Numbered from the stretch's first letter, positions 9,570-18,430 are shown. The stretch: 64,000 bases of DNA from Ectopseudomonas composti (GCF_001567565.1 NZ_LSSW01000025.1:107318-171317); one strand, 5' to 3'. The notes: generated from the sequence alone by a model not told the origin. Translations and numbers: made by a program.

Positions 9570-11000
9570 TCAGCGTACGAACAACCTGTAGACCAGCTTC
9601 TGGATCGCCTTGCCATAAGGCGGATAGATCAGCCGCGCGGCGTTGAAGCGTTGTTTGATGAACACGCCCTTGGCCTTGCTGAAGGTCAGGAAGCCTTCGT
9701 GGCCGTGGTAGTGGCCCATGCCCGACGGGCCGATGCCACCGAACGGCATGTCGTCCTGCGCCACGTGCAGCAGGGTGTCGTTCAGGCACACACCGCCTGA
9801 GTGAGTCTCGTGCAGCACGCGCTGCTGCTCGCGCTTGTCGTAGCCGAAGTAGTACAGCGCCAGCGGCCGCGGCCGCGCGTTGACGTAGGCGAAGGCGTCT
9901 TCGAGGCGGTCGTAGGGCACCACCGGCAGCAGCGGGCCGAAGATCTCGTCCTGCATCAGCTTCATGTCGTCGTTGACGTCCAGCACCAGGCTCTGCGGCA
10001 GGCGCCGGCCCTGGGCCTCGGGGTAGAGCGGGACGATCCGCGCGCCCTTGGTCTGGGCGTCGTGCAGGTAGCCATTGAGGCGGGCCAGCTGGCGTTCGTT
10101 GATGATCGCCGTGTAGTCCGGGTTGTCCTTGAGCTGCGGGTAGAAGCGCTGCACCACCTCGCGGTAGGCGCTGACGAAGCCGTCGACGCGATCGCGCGGT
10201 ACCAGCACATAGTCCGGCGCCACGCAGGTTTGCCCGGCATTGAGGGTCTTGCCGAAGGCGATGCGCTCGGCGGCGTCGGCCAGCGGCACGTCGGCGGACA
10301 CAATGGCCGGCGACTTGCCGCCCAGCTCCAGGGTCACCGGGGTGAGGTTCTCGGCGGCGGCGCGCATCACGTGCTTGCCGATGCTGGTGGCGCCGGTGAA
10401 CAGCAGGTGGTCGAACGGCAATTTGGAGAAGGCCATGCCGACTTCAGCCTCGCCCAGGGCGACGCTGACCAGATCCTCGGGGAAGATGCGCGCCAGCAGA
10501 TCCTTGATCAACTGCGAGGTGGCCGGGGTGGACTCACTCATCTTGATCATCACCCGGTTGCCGGCGGCCAGGGCGCCGGTCAGCGGGCCGATGGCGAGAA
10601 ACAGCGGGTAGTTCCACGGCACGATGATGCCGACCACGCCCAGCGGCTGGTAGATGACCTTGGCTGCGGCGGGCATGAACTGCAGGCCGACGCTGCGCCG
10701 CGAGGGCTTCATCCATTTCTTGATGCGTTTGCTGGCGTAGTGAATGCCATGCAGGCTGGGCATCAGCTCGGCGAGCAGGGTTTCGTCGGCCGAACGGTTG
10801 CTGAAGTCTGCACTGATCGCCGCCACCAGGGCGTCCTGCTGCTGGGTCAGCAGCTCACTCAGGGACTTCAGCCACTGGATGCGTTGTTCGGCCGACGGCA
10901 TCGGGTTGGCGGCAAAGGCCGCACGCTGCAGGGCGAAGCTGCCATCGAGCTGGTTGATCTGCTGTTGGCTGTGCTGCAGGTAGGCGATGTCGGCGACCAT
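9570..11000 (-). CDS. laoC: Coniferyl/long-chain aldehyde dehydrogenase (LaoC-like)
   Basis: 476-residue NAD(P)-dependent aldehyde dehydrogenase of the coniferyl-aldehyde class. The general-base Glu is in VTLELGGKSP and the catalytic Cys in NAGQTCVAPDYVLV. A hydrophobic basic C-terminus (KLVYRLFVR) fits membrane-attached fatty-aldehyde dehydrogenases. The ATG at 11000 has GAGGAGAAACCA upstream; the longer frame reads into a palindromic repeat and is rejected. First gene of the leftward lao operon, divergent from laoR, so it oxidises the aldehyde produced by LaoA. Confidence 0.88.
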   Translation of the reverse strand: MVADIAYLQHSQQQINQLDGSFALQRAAFAANPMPSAEQRIQWLKSLSELLTQQQDALVAAISADFSNRSADETLLAELMPSLHGIHYASKRIKKWMKPSRRSVGLQFMPAAAKVIYQPLGVVGIIVPWNYPLFLAIGPLTGALAAGNRVMIKMSESTPATSQLIKDLLARIFPEDLVSVALGEAEVGMAFSKLPFDHLLFTGATSIGKHVMRAAAENLTPVTLELGGKSPAIVSADVPLADAAERIAFGKTLNAGQTCVAPDYVLVPRDRVDGFVSAYREVVQRFYPQLKDNPDYTAIINERQLARLNGYLHDAQTKGARIVPLYPEAQGRRLPQSLVLDVNDDMKLMQDEIFGPLLPVVPYDRLEDAFAYVNARPRPLALYYFGYDKREQQRVLHETHSGGVCLNDTLLHVAQDDMPFGGIGPSGMGHYHGHEGFLTFSKAKGVFIKQRFNAARLIYPPYGKAIQKLVYRLFVR

Positions 11001-11027
11001 TGGTTTCTCCTCGACGTTCCAGCGGGC

Positions 11028-11182
11028 AGGCTGCTGAAAAACTATCTGCGTTGTCATCGCTGCGTTAAAAACAGGCTCGTGCGCGAGTCCGATCAAAATG
11101 CTCATTTACAACTTGTAAATTCCGCTTTTTCGCCTTTTTTTGCCTTGCGCTGACTGCCTCGCCGACGTTTTTGAAGCAGCCT
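11028..11182. repeat. Palindromic repeat element, copy A
   Basis: Ends AGGCTGCTGAAAAAC (11028-11042) and GTTTTTGAAGCAGCCT (11167-11182) pair with each other. The centre holds TTTACAACTTGTAAA, a 7-1-7 palindrome. It shares GCTGCGTTAAAAACA, CTTGTAAA and TTGCCTTGC with copies at 34142, 36443 and 49710. It lies between the laoC start and the candidate LaoR operator. Confidence 0.85.
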
Positions 11183-11225
11183 GTTGAAGGCGGCTATAAG
11201 CCGCGATTAGGCTTAGCTGGATTTC

Positions 11226-11241
11226 TAGAGCAATTGCTCTA
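11226..11241. promoter_or_regulatory. Candidate LaoR operator
   Basis: TAGAGCAATTGCTCTA is a perfect 16-bp palindrome in the divergent laoC/laoR gap, 145 bp before laoR and 226 bp before laoC. TetR-family repressors commonly bind such sites next to their own gene. Binding is inferred. Confidence 0.55.
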
Positions 11242-11385
11242 ATGTGTCAAATAGGATGCCGCGTCACTGCCTGAGTCGCACCCTAACCAAAGGTCAGCAG
11301 GTGCTGTTGGCATGCGTCGAGGGGTAACACTTAGTCTGTTTCGTCTGTACCTTTGCCACTTTTGAAGTCGAGATCGAGCTGCGTC

Positions 11386-12045
11386 ATGGCGCCACCCAAG
11401 ACCCGCGACCGCATCGTTGCCGAGAGCCTGGCCCTGTTCAACAGTCAGGGCGAGCGCAATGTCACCACCAACCATATCGCCGCGCACCTGGGTATTTCGC
11501 CGGGCAACCTGTATTACCACTTCCGCAACAAGCAGGTGATCATCGCCGAGCTGTTCGCCGAGTACGAAAGCAAGGTCGACAGCTTTCTGCGTGTGCCCGA
11601 AGGCCGTGCCTTGACGGTGGCGGACAAGACCTTCTACCTGGAAGCGCTGCTGGCCGCGATGTGGCACTACCGCTTTCTGCACCGCGACCTCGAGCATCTG
11701 CTCGACTCAGATGCTGAACTGGCCGAGCGCTACCGTGCCTTCGCCCGGCGCTGCCTGGTGGGCGCGCAATCGATCTATCAGGGCTTCGTCGAGGCAGACA
11801 TCCTGCTGATCAGCCCCGCGCAGATCGAGGCGTTGACGCTCAACAGCTGGATCATCATGACCTCCTGGGTGCGTTTTCTCTGCACTGCCGGGGCCAACCC
11901 GGAAAACCTCAGCCAGGACATGTTGCGCCGTGGCATCTATCAGGTGCTGGCGCTGGAGGATGGCTACGTCGCGCCTTCTGCGCGCGAGGCGGTCGAGGCG
12001 CTGTACGGTCGCCTGCACGTGCCGCTGGAGGAGGTGCTGGGGTGA
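11386..12045 (+). CDS. laoR: TetR-family transcriptional regulator (LaoR-like)
   Basis: 219 residues. The N-terminal helix-turn-helix is NVTTNHIAAHLGISPGNLYYHF (about 26-47), typical of TetR, and is followed by a long helical ligand-binding domain. The ATG at 11386 gives the expected MAPPKTRDRI start; an upstream in-frame ATG has no ribosome site. It is divergent from the laoC-laoB-laoA genes and most likely represses them until an alcohol, aldehyde or acyl compound is present. Role from synteny with P. aeruginosa; ligand not seen. Confidence 0.85.
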   Translation: MAPPKTRDRIVAESLALFNSQGERNVTTNHIAAHLGISPGNLYYHFRNKQVIIAELFAEYESKVDSFLRVPEGRALTVADKTFYLEALLAAMWHYRFLHRDLEHLLDSDAELAERYRAFARRCLVGAQSIYQGFVEADILLISPAQIEALTLNSWIIMTSWVRFLCTAGANPENLSQDMLRRGIYQVLALEDGYVAPSAREAVEALYGRLHVPLEEVLG

Positions 12046-12067
12046 TTGCCTCACGCGTTCGGCCTTT

Positions 12068-12166
12068 GTAGGAGGGGCTTTAGCCGCGAGCGTTTCGCCG
12101 CTGAGCCCTCCCGCAATCTGCAGCGACGGTCCCTGCCGTCCGCGTAGGAGCGGCTTCAGCCGCGAT
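12068..12166 (+). repeat. Two REP copies in direct orientation
   Basis: GTAGGAGGGGCTTTAGCCGCGAG (12068-12090) and GTAGGAGCGGCTTCAGCCGCGAT (12144-12166). The second abuts the stop codon of the leftward hydrolase gene. They occupy the space between the convergent laoR and hydrolase genes. Confidence 0.85.
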
Positions 12167-13146
12167 TATCCAAGGCTCACCAACCACTGCGGAATGCGCC
12201 GCTCCAGGTAATACCCCGGCTGGCGCGGGCTGCCCTCGACGAAGCCGACATGGCCGCCCTTGGCGTGCAACTCGAACTCGGTACCCGGGGCGAGCTCGTT
12301 GGCCTCGGGCAGGCTGTGGCGGAAGATGAAGGGGTCGTCTTCGGCCTGGATGATCAGTGTGCGCGTACGGATTTCACCCAGGTAGAAACGGCTGGAGGCG
12401 CGCCGGTAGTAGTCATGCGCGTCGGTGAAACCATGCAGCGGCGCGGTGATGCGCCCGTCGAAGTCCCAGAAGGTACGCATGCCGTCCAGCGGGCCCAGGC
12501 GCTCCAGCACCGACAGGCGTTCTCCCTGGCCACTCTCGGCGAACAGGCGCTGCTTGTTGTTTACGTAGGCGACCATCTCGCGCATGAAGTGCGCCTGGTA
12601 CACCCGCGAGAAACCCAGCCCGATACGATCCGCGCACTGATCCAGGCGAAACGGCACCGACACCGCCACGGCGCCCTGCAGCTGGCTTTGCTCGCCGCTT
12701 TCGCCGAGGTACTTGAGCAGGACGTTGCCGCCCAGCGAATAGCCGACCGCGAACAGTGGCGCCAGCGGCCGCAGGGTGCGCAGGTGGGCCACGGCCGAAG
12801 CCAGGTCTTCGCTGGCGCCGGAGTGGTAGCCGCGCGGCAGCAGGTTGGGCTCGCCGGAGCAGCCGCGCCAGTTCAGCGCCACGCTGGCCCAGCCGCGTGC
12901 CGCCAGGGTCTGCTGCAGGCCCAGCACGTAGAGCGAGCTGGAGCTGCCGGTCAGGCCGTGCAGCACCAGTACCAGTGGTGCGTGGGCGTCGTGCAGGCCG
13001 TGCCAGTCGAGATCGAGAAAGTCGCCATCATCCAGCCACAGCCGCTCGCGCTGCCGTTCGAGTAGTGGCGGCTTGCGGCAGAAGGGGTTCCACAGCGTCT
13101 GCAGATGCGGGCCGGGGAGCCACCAGGCGGGTTGGAAGGGGGTCAT
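12166..13146 (-). CDS. Alpha/beta-hydrolase, YheT family
   Basis: 326 residues with the YheT layout: N-terminal PAWWLPGPHLQTLW, oxyanion segment LVLHGLTGSSSS, nucleophile elbow GYSLGGN, and a late AEDDPFI and GGHVGFVEG carrying the acid and His. The start ATG at 13146 is preferred because the family begins at this point and it is preceded by GACACCTTC; the longer frame runs into a repeat. Members are probable carboxylesterases of unknown substrate, and P. aeruginosa has the same gene beside laoR. It reads toward laoR. Confidence 0.88.
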   Translation of the reverse strand: MTPFQPAWWLPGPHLQTLWNPFCRKPPLLERQRERLWLDDGDFLDLDWHGLHDAHAPLVLVLHGLTGSSSSLYVLGLQQTLAARGWASVALNWRGCSGEPNLLPRGYHSGASEDLASAVAHLRTLRPLAPLFAVGYSLGGNVLLKYLGESGEQSQLQGAVAVSVPFRLDQCADRIGLGFSRVYQAHFMREMVAYVNNKQRLFAESGQGERLSVLERLGPLDGMRTFWDFDGRITAPLHGFTDAHDYYRRASSRFYLGEIRTRTLIIQAEDDPFIFRHSLPEANELAPGTEFELHAKGGHVGFVEGSPRQPGYYLERRIPQWLVSLG

Positions 13147-13157
13147 GAAGGTGTCCT

Positions 13158-13245
13158 GTAGGGTGGGTCGGGGCGCGTAGCTGGCGCTTTCTCCATCCAC
13201 CGATCACGCCATCATGGTGGATGTAAAAGGCGACATCCACCCTAC
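13158..13245. repeat. Long inverted repeat GTAGGGTGG ... CCACCCTAC
   Basis: Nine-base arms GTAGGGTGG (13158-13166) and CCACCCTAC (13237-13245), with an inner CCATCCACC/GGTGGATG pairing. It lies upstream of the hydrolase gene and resembles the common intergenic GTAGGGTGGAT repeats of pseudomonads. Confidence 0.6.
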
Positions 13246-13321
13246 ATTCAAAGCAATCGCTGGCCAGGCCAACTTGCGAGGATTTTGCTCGCCCCGGCAG
13301 GCTCGCCGCAATGTTGCCCGC

Positions 13322-13540
13322 TTAGCGCCGTCGCTTGCGCATCATGCGCCAGGCACACCAGGCCAATACCAGCAGGGCGGCGATGCGCTGGTTGGTAAGC
13401 CCGATGACGACTCCGCCATTGGGATCGTGCGGTATCGCGCGCTGCAGGTTGAGCGCAATTTCCTGCTGGCTGAACAGCACCGGCAGCGCCAGTGCGATCA
13501 GCAGCAGGTAGGGCAGGTGGTCGTAGATGAAATCCTTCAT
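13322..13540 (-). CDS. Small membrane protein downstream of rsmD
   Basis: 72 residues when started at the ATG that overlaps the rsmD stop (GGATGAAG, a four-base ATGA overlap). There are two hydrophobic segments, at about 10-22 and 50-64, and a strongly basic tail RMMRKRRR. The coupling to rsmD suggests cotranslation. A start four codons further upstream (MAAW) is possible. No functional motif is recognised; the same small gene accompanies rsmD in related genomes as far as I recall. Confidence 0.7.
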   Translation of the reverse strand: MKDFIYDHLPYLLLIALALPVLFSQQEIALNLQRAIPHDPNGGVVIGLTNQRIAALLVLAWCAWRMMRKRRR

Positions 13541-14139
13541 CCACGCTGCCACAGCGCGTAATGCACCTGGCCGGTGTGTTTCTCGCGGTGCAGGCGCCAG
13601 TTGCCGGGCAGGCCCAGGGTGGAGGGTGCGGTCTCGCTTTCGGTATAGACCCAGGCGTCATCGGCCAGCCAGTCCTGTGCTTCCAGCAGGCTGCAGGCGT
13701 CCTGCAGCAGATCCTTGTGAAACGGCGGGTCGAGCAGGACGATATCGAAGCGGCGTGGCGCCGGGCGGGCCAGCAGTTGCAGGGCGTCGCCCAACTGAAT
13801 CTCGCCCTCGTTGCATTGCAGGGTCGCCAGGTGGCCTTGCAACGCGGCAACCGACGCCGGGTTGAGGTCACAGGCCAAGCCGCTGGCGGCGCCGCGCGAC
13901 AGCGCTTCGAGCAGCAACGCGCCACTGCCGGCGAAGGGGTCGAGCACATGGGCACCCTCGACATGGGGCGCCAGCCAGTTGAACAGCGTCTCGCGTACCC
14001 GGTCCGGGGTCGGGCGCAGGCCCGGTCCATCAGGGAAGGCGAAGCGCCGTGAACGCCACTGTCCACCGATGATGCGCAATTGGCCCTGGCCGCCGTGGGC
14101 TTTGCCCGCGGCGGGTTTCTGCGGGGCGCGGCCGCGCAT
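13537..14139 (-). CDS. rsmD: 16S rRNA (guanine966-N2)-methyltransferase RsmD
   Basis: 200-residue SAM-dependent methyltransferase that modifies G966 of 16S rRNA. The SAM motif VLDPFAGSGALLLEALSRG and the catalytic DPPF motif (LLDPPFHKDLL) are both clear, as is the N-terminal LRIIGGQWRSRR that opens the family. The start is TGATG-coupled (one-base overlap) to the upstream M16 gene. The product acts on the 30S subunit during assembly. Confidence 0.95.
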   Translation of the reverse strand: MRGRAPQKPAAGKAHGGQGQLRIIGGQWRSRRFAFPDGPGLRPTPDRVRETLFNWLAPHVEGAHVLDPFAGSGALLLEALSRGAASGLACDLNPASVAALQGHLATLQCNEGEIQLGDALQLLARPAPRRFDIVLLDPPFHKDLLQDACSLLEAQDWLADDAWVYTESETAPSTLGLPGNWRLHREKHTGQVHYALWQRG

Positions 14140-15599
14140 CAGTGCGGCACCGTGCTGGGCAGCTCGGCCGGGCGCTCGGTGGGCGGTGGTAGTTCCTTCT
14201 GCGGCACCGTCGGGCCGGCGGTCACCACCACCAGCGCCTCGGGGTCGAGGTGCTTGGCCATCGCTGCCTTGACCTGCTCGGTGGTGAGGCTCTGCACATC
14301 ACGCATGAAATCGTCCAGGTAGCTCAGCGGCAGGTCGTAGAAGCCCATCGACGCCAGCTGGCCGACGATATCGGCATTGCTCGCGGTGGACAGCGGGAAG
14401 CTGCCGGCCAGTTCGCGCTTGGCGTTGTCCAGTTCCTGCTGGGTCGGGCCATCGCGCAGGTAGTCGGCCAGCAACTGCTTGACCAGTTTCAGGGTGCCTT
14501 CGCTGAGCTCGGCGCGGGTCTGCAGGTTGATCATGAACGGGCCGCGCGCCTGCATGGCGCTGAAACCGGAGTAGACGCCATAGGTCAGGCCACGCTTCTC
14601 GCGCACTTCGCTCATCAGACGAGTGCCGAAACCGCCGCCGCCGAAGATCTGGTTGCCCAGATACAGCGCGGCATAGTCCGAGTCGCGGCGGTCGATGCCG
14701 AGTTGGGCGAGCATCAGGTGGGTCTGGTTGGACGGGTATTCGATATGGCTGGTGCCGGGCTTGGGCGTTTGCGGCTGGGCGATCTTCGCCAACGCCGGAC
14801 CTTGCGGCAGTGCGGCGGAGATGCGGTTGGCGATGGCCTCGGCCTCGGCGCGCGACAGATCACCGACCAGGGCGATCACCGCGTTGCCGGCGCTGTAGGC
14901 GCGAGCATGGAAGGCCTGCAGTTGCTGACGGCTGATCGCCGGGATCGATTGCGCGTTGCCGTCGCTCGGATGGGCGTAGGGATGCTTGCCGTACAGGCGT
15001 TCGAACAACTCCAGGCTGGCCAGTTTGCCCGGGTTCTGCTTCTGGAACTCGAAGCCGGCGAGCAGCTGGTTCTTGATCCGTGCCAGCGAGTCGGCGGGGA
15101 AGGTGGGCTTGCCCAGTACATCGGCGAACAGGGCCAGCGCCGGCTCACGCTGCTCGCGGGCGCTGAGGCTGCGCAGGCTGGCCACGGCCATGTCGCGGTA
15201 GGCCCCGTTGCCGAACTCGGCGCCGAGGCCCTCGAAGCCGGCAGCGATGGCGCCGACATCCTTGCCCGGCACGCCTTCGTTGAGCATGGCGTTGGTCAGG
15301 GTGGCCAGGCCCGGCACGCCGCCGTCCTGGCTGCTGCCGGCAGCGAAGGTCAGGCGCAGGTCGAACATCGGCAGCTCATGGGCTTCGACGAACAATACCT
15401 TGGCGCCCTGGGCCGTCTGCCAGGTCTGGATATCCAGAGTGCGGCGGGTGGGAGCCTTGCCATCGAGTGCGGCCAGTGACTGCAGCTTGGCGGCGCCACC
15501 CGTCGGGGCATTGTCAGAGAGGCTGGCACAGGCACCCAGCACCAGTGCGCTGGACAGGACCAGGCCGAGCAGGCCCAGGCGGCGATGCTCAGTCTTCAT
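14139..15599 (-). CDS. M16-family peptidase homologue lacking the zinc motif (partner subunit)
   Basis: 486 residues. The N-terminus (LGLVLSSALVLGACAS) is a lipoprotein signal with the lipobox Cys, so it should be anchored in the periplasm. It keeps the M16 fold (AGSSQDG, TYGVYSGF), but where active M16 enzymes have HXXEH it reads LTNAMLNEGV, so it probably cannot bind zinc. ATG at 15599 follows GGAGTCCCGTC; it overlaps the upstream M16 gene by 11 bp. This fits the paired arrangement of an active and an inactive M16 subunit, like the mitochondrial processing peptidase; a heterodimer is inferred. Confidence 0.85.
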   Translation of the reverse strand: MKTEHRRLGLLGLVLSSALVLGACASLSDNAPTGGAAKLQSLAALDGKAPTRRTLDIQTWQTAQGAKVLFVEAHELPMFDLRLTFAAGSSQDGGVPGLATLTNAMLNEGVPGKDVGAIAAGFEGLGAEFGNGAYRDMAVASLRSLSAREQREPALALFADVLGKPTFPADSLARIKNQLLAGFEFQKQNPGKLASLELFERLYGKHPYAHPSDGNAQSIPAISRQQLQAFHARAYSAGNAVIALVGDLSRAEAEAIANRISAALPQGPALAKIAQPQTPKPGTSHIEYPSNQTHLMLAQLGIDRRDSDYAALYLGNQIFGGGGFGTRLMSEVREKRGLTYGVYSGFSAMQARGPFMINLQTRAELSEGTLKLVKQLLADYLRDGPTQQELDNAKRELAGSFPLSTASNADIVGQLASMGFYDLPLSYLDDFMRDVQSLTTEQVKAAMAKHLDPEALVVVTAGPTVPQKELPPPTERPAELPSTVPH

Positions 15600-16962
15600 G
15601 ACGGGACTCCTCATTGCGGGACGCTTCGGGCAGGATGTGGGCGACGCTCAGGCGGTCGCGGACGAAGAAGGTGCGGGCGGCCTGCTGGATGTCGGCTGGG
15701 GTGACGGCCTGCAGTTCGTTCAGTTCCTGGTCGATCAGTTGCCAGGACAGGCCGACGGTTTCCAGTTGACCGATGCTGGTGGCCTGGCTGGTGATCGAGT
15801 CGCGCTCGAACACCAGGCTGGCAATGACCTGGGCGCGTACGCGCGCCAGTTCGGCAGCCGATGGCGGGTTCTTCTTCAATTCCTCCAGCTCACGCCACAG
15901 GCCGGCTTCGGCCTGCTCCAGGGTCTTGCCCTTCTGCACGTTGGGCGTGGCGGTCAGAACGAACAGGCTGTCGCCCCGGGTGAAGGCGTTGTACCAGGCG
16001 CTGGCACCGGAAACGAGTTCCTCGCCGCGCTCCAGGCGGGTCGACAGACGCGCGCTGTAACCACCATCGAGCAGGGCCGCGGCCAGGCGCAGGGCGTAGA
16101 CCTGACGCGGCGTCTCGGCGGTGGCCAGGCCCGGCACGTTGAAGCCCATCAGCAGGCTCGGCAGTTGGGTCTTGAGGTGCAGCGTGGTGCGACGTTCACC
16201 CGCCGCGGCGAGTTCCAGCGGCAGCTTGGCGGTCGGCACCTCGCGGCGCGGAATATCGCCGAAGTAGCGCTGCACCTGAGTCTTGACCTCGTCCAGGGTC
16301 ACATCGCCGACCACCACCAGGGTGGCGTTGTTCGGCGCGTACCACTTCTTGTACCAGGCGCGCAGTTCGTCGATGTGCATGCGCTGGAGGTCGGCCATCC
16401 AGCCAATGGTGGGAATGCTGTAGCCGCTGGCCGGGTAGGCCATGGCCTTGAACAGCTCGAAGGCCTTGGACGAGGGGCGGTCGTCGGTGCGCAGGCGGCG
16501 CTCCTCCTTGATCACCTCGATTTCCTTGTCGAACTCGGCCGCTGGCAGTTGCAGGCTGGCCAGGCGGTCCGCCTCAAGCTCCAGGGCAACCGGCAGGCGG
16601 TCGCTGGCCAGCACCTGGTAATAGGCGGTGTAGTCGTCGCTGGTGAAGGCGTTCTCTTCTGCGCCCAGCTGGCGCAGAACTTCCGAGGCTTCGCCCGGGC
16701 CGAGCTTGGCGCTGCCCTTGAACATCATGTGTTCCAGCGCATGGGACAGGCCGGTGGAGCCGGGCGTCTCGTAGCTGGAACCGACCTTGTACCAGAGCTG
16801 GGAGACCACCACGGGGGCGCGATGATCCTCGCGTACGATGACCTTCAGGCCATTGTCCAGTTTGAATTCGTGAGTGGGTTGAGCGGGAGAAGCGAAGGCC
16901 GCAAGTGGCACGCAGAGTGCGCCGAACAGCAGGCCGAGGGAACGGCGGGCAATGGCATTCAT
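15589..16962 (-). CDS. M16-family zinc metallopeptidase (active subunit)
   Basis: 457 residues starting at ATG 16962 (MNAIARRSLG), with a Sec signal peptide ending AAFAS. The zinc motif HALEH (HXXEH) lies near residue 72, with a downstream Glu as third ligand in the EADRLASLQLP region. Members are periplasmic processing or insulinase-type proteases. It is cotranscribed with the inactive homologue downstream. The longer frame upstream crosses the ftsY promoter and start and is rejected. The gene is divergent from ftsY, 142 bp away. Confidence 0.92.
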   Translation of the reverse strand: MNAIARRSLGLLFGALCVPLAAFASPAQPTHEFKLDNGLKVIVREDHRAPVVVSQLWYKVGSSYETPGSTGLSHALEHMMFKGSAKLGPGEASEVLRQLGAEENAFTSDDYTAYYQVLASDRLPVALELEADRLASLQLPAAEFDKEIEVIKEERRLRTDDRPSSKAFELFKAMAYPASGYSIPTIGWMADLQRMHIDELRAWYKKWYAPNNATLVVVGDVTLDEVKTQVQRYFGDIPRREVPTAKLPLELAAAGERRTTLHLKTQLPSLLMGFNVPGLATAETPRQVYALRLAAALLDGGYSARLSTRLERGEELVSGASAWYNAFTRGDSLFVLTATPNVQKGKTLEQAEAGLWRELEELKKNPPSAAELARVRAQVIASLVFERDSITSQATSIGQLETVGLSWQLIDQELNELQAVTPADIQQAARTFFVRDRLSVAHILPEASRNEESRHED

Positions 16963-17104
16963 CGAAAGTCTGACCTGTCGGATAGCCTGGGCGGTCGTAC
17001 CGCCGGCGGGCGAAGAGGTGCTAGGATACCCCATCCTTTTCCGGGGCGGCGCGGCAAGGCTTTTCAGCCTGTTAGCGAACGCTCCCTTGAGATGCAAGCG
17101 ACCC

Positions 17105-18430
17105 ATGTTTGGTTCCAATGACGACAAGAAGTCGCCGGCCGAGGCTGGCGCGCAGACCCCGCCTGTGACCGAAGAAAAGAAATCCCTGTTCAGTTGGTGG
17201 CGCAAGAAGCCAGCAGAAACGGCTACTCAGCCGCCCCGGCCAGAGTCTGTCGAGCAGCCTGAAGCCGCTCAGACGCCTGCCGAACCGCCTGCGCCTGATC
17301 AGGCGCCAGCGGCCGTGCAGAGCGTCGAACCTGAGGCCGCGACGCCGGTCCCTGCTCAGCCCGAGCCAGCCGTCGAGGCGCCGCCGCAGGTCACCCCGGT
17401 CGTCGCCGAGCAGCCGGTTGTGCTGCCCGAGCCCATCGTCGAGGCCGTGCCCGCGCAGCCGGTGACAGCGCCGGTTGCCGCGCCGGCCACGCAGGAAAGA
17501 CCCGGTTTCTTCGCCCGCCTCAAACAGGGCCTGTCCAAGACCAGCGCCAGCCTTGGCGAGGGCATGGCCAGCCTGTTCCTCGGCAAGAAGGCGATCGACG
17601 ACGACCTGCTCGATGATCTGGAAACCCGCCTGCTCACCGCCGACGTCGGCGTCGAGGCGACCACCGCGATCATCGGCAACCTGACCAAGCGCGTGGCGCG
17701 CAAGGAACTGGCTGATAGCGGCGCGCTGTACAAGGCGCTGCAGGAAGAGCTGGTGACCCTGCTCAAACCAGTCGAGCAGCCGCTGGTCATCGACACGGCC
17801 AAGCAGCCCTACGTGATTCTCGTCGTCGGCGTGAACGGTGTGGGCAAGACCACCACCATCGGCAAGCTGGCCAAGAAGCTGCAGCTCGATGGCAAGAAGG
17901 TCATGCTCGCTGCCGGCGATACCTTCCGCGCCGCTGCGGTGGAACAGCTGCAGGTCTGGGGCGAGCGCAACAACATCGCGGTGATCGCCCAGCACACCGG
18001 CGCCGATTCGGCCTCGGTGATCTTCGATGCGGTGCAGGCCGCCAAGTCGCGCGGCATCGACGTGCTGATCGCCGATACCGCCGGGCGCCTGCACACCAAA
18101 GATAACCTGATGGAAGAGCTGAAGAAGGTGCGCCGCGTGATCGGCAAGCTGGATGAGACGGCGCCGCACGAAGTGTTGCTGGTGCTCGACGCCGGCACCG
18201 GCCAGAACGCCATCAACCAGGCCAAGCAGTTCAACCAGACGGTGAACCTCACCGGCCTGGCGCTGACCAAACTCGACGGCACCGCCAAGGGCGGCGTCAT
18301 CTTCGCCCTGGCCAAGCAGTTCGGCCTGCCGATTCGTTATATCGGCGTGGGTGAAGGCATCGATGATCTGCGCCCGTTCCAGGCGCAGGACTTCGTCCAG
18401 GCACTCTTCGAGGAGCGTGAACGCGGATGA
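17105..18430 (+). CDS. ftsY: Signal recognition particle receptor FtsY
   Basis: 441-residue SRP GTPase that docks ribosome-nascent-chain complexes at the inner membrane. Residues about 20-145 are a low-complexity Pro/Ala/Glu/Val-rich N-terminal region. The NG domain follows: G1 GVNGVGKTTT (about 242), DTAGR (324-328), TKLDG (388-392). The ATG at 17105 gives MFGSNDDKKS, the usual start. It opens the ftsY-ftsE-ftsX operon and overlaps ftsE by four bases (ATGA). Confidence 0.96.
   Translation: MFGSNDDKKSPAEAGAQTPPVTEEKKSLFSWWRKKPAETATQPPRPESVEQPEAAQTPAEPPAPDQAPAAVQSVEPEAATPVPAQPEPAVEAPPQVTPVVAEQPVVLPEPIVEAVPAQPVTAPVAAPATQERPGFFARLKQGLSKTSASLGEGMASLFLGKKAIDDDLLDDLETRLLTADVGVEATTAIIGNLTKRVARKELADSGALYKALQEELVTLLKPVEQPLVIDTAKQPYVILVVGVNGVGKTTTIGKLAKKLQLDGKKVMLAAGDTFRAAAVEQLQVWGERNNIAVIAQHTGADSASVIFDAVQAAKSRGIDVLIADTAGRLHTKDNLMEELKKVRRVIGKLDETAPHEVLLVLDAGTGQNAINQAKQFNQTVNLTGLALTKLDGTAKGGVIFALAKQFGLPIRYIGVGEGIDDLRPFQAQDFVQALFEERERG

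Noticed and set aside
11001..11105. Longer N-terminus for laoC
   Set aside because: The extension is encoded by palindromic repeat copy A; the ATG at 11000 has a good ribosome site and the family start.
15208..17121. Plus-strand open frame of 637 codons opposite the M16 genes
   Set aside because: Antisense of both peptidase genes; mutually exclusive with their clear motifs and signal peptides.
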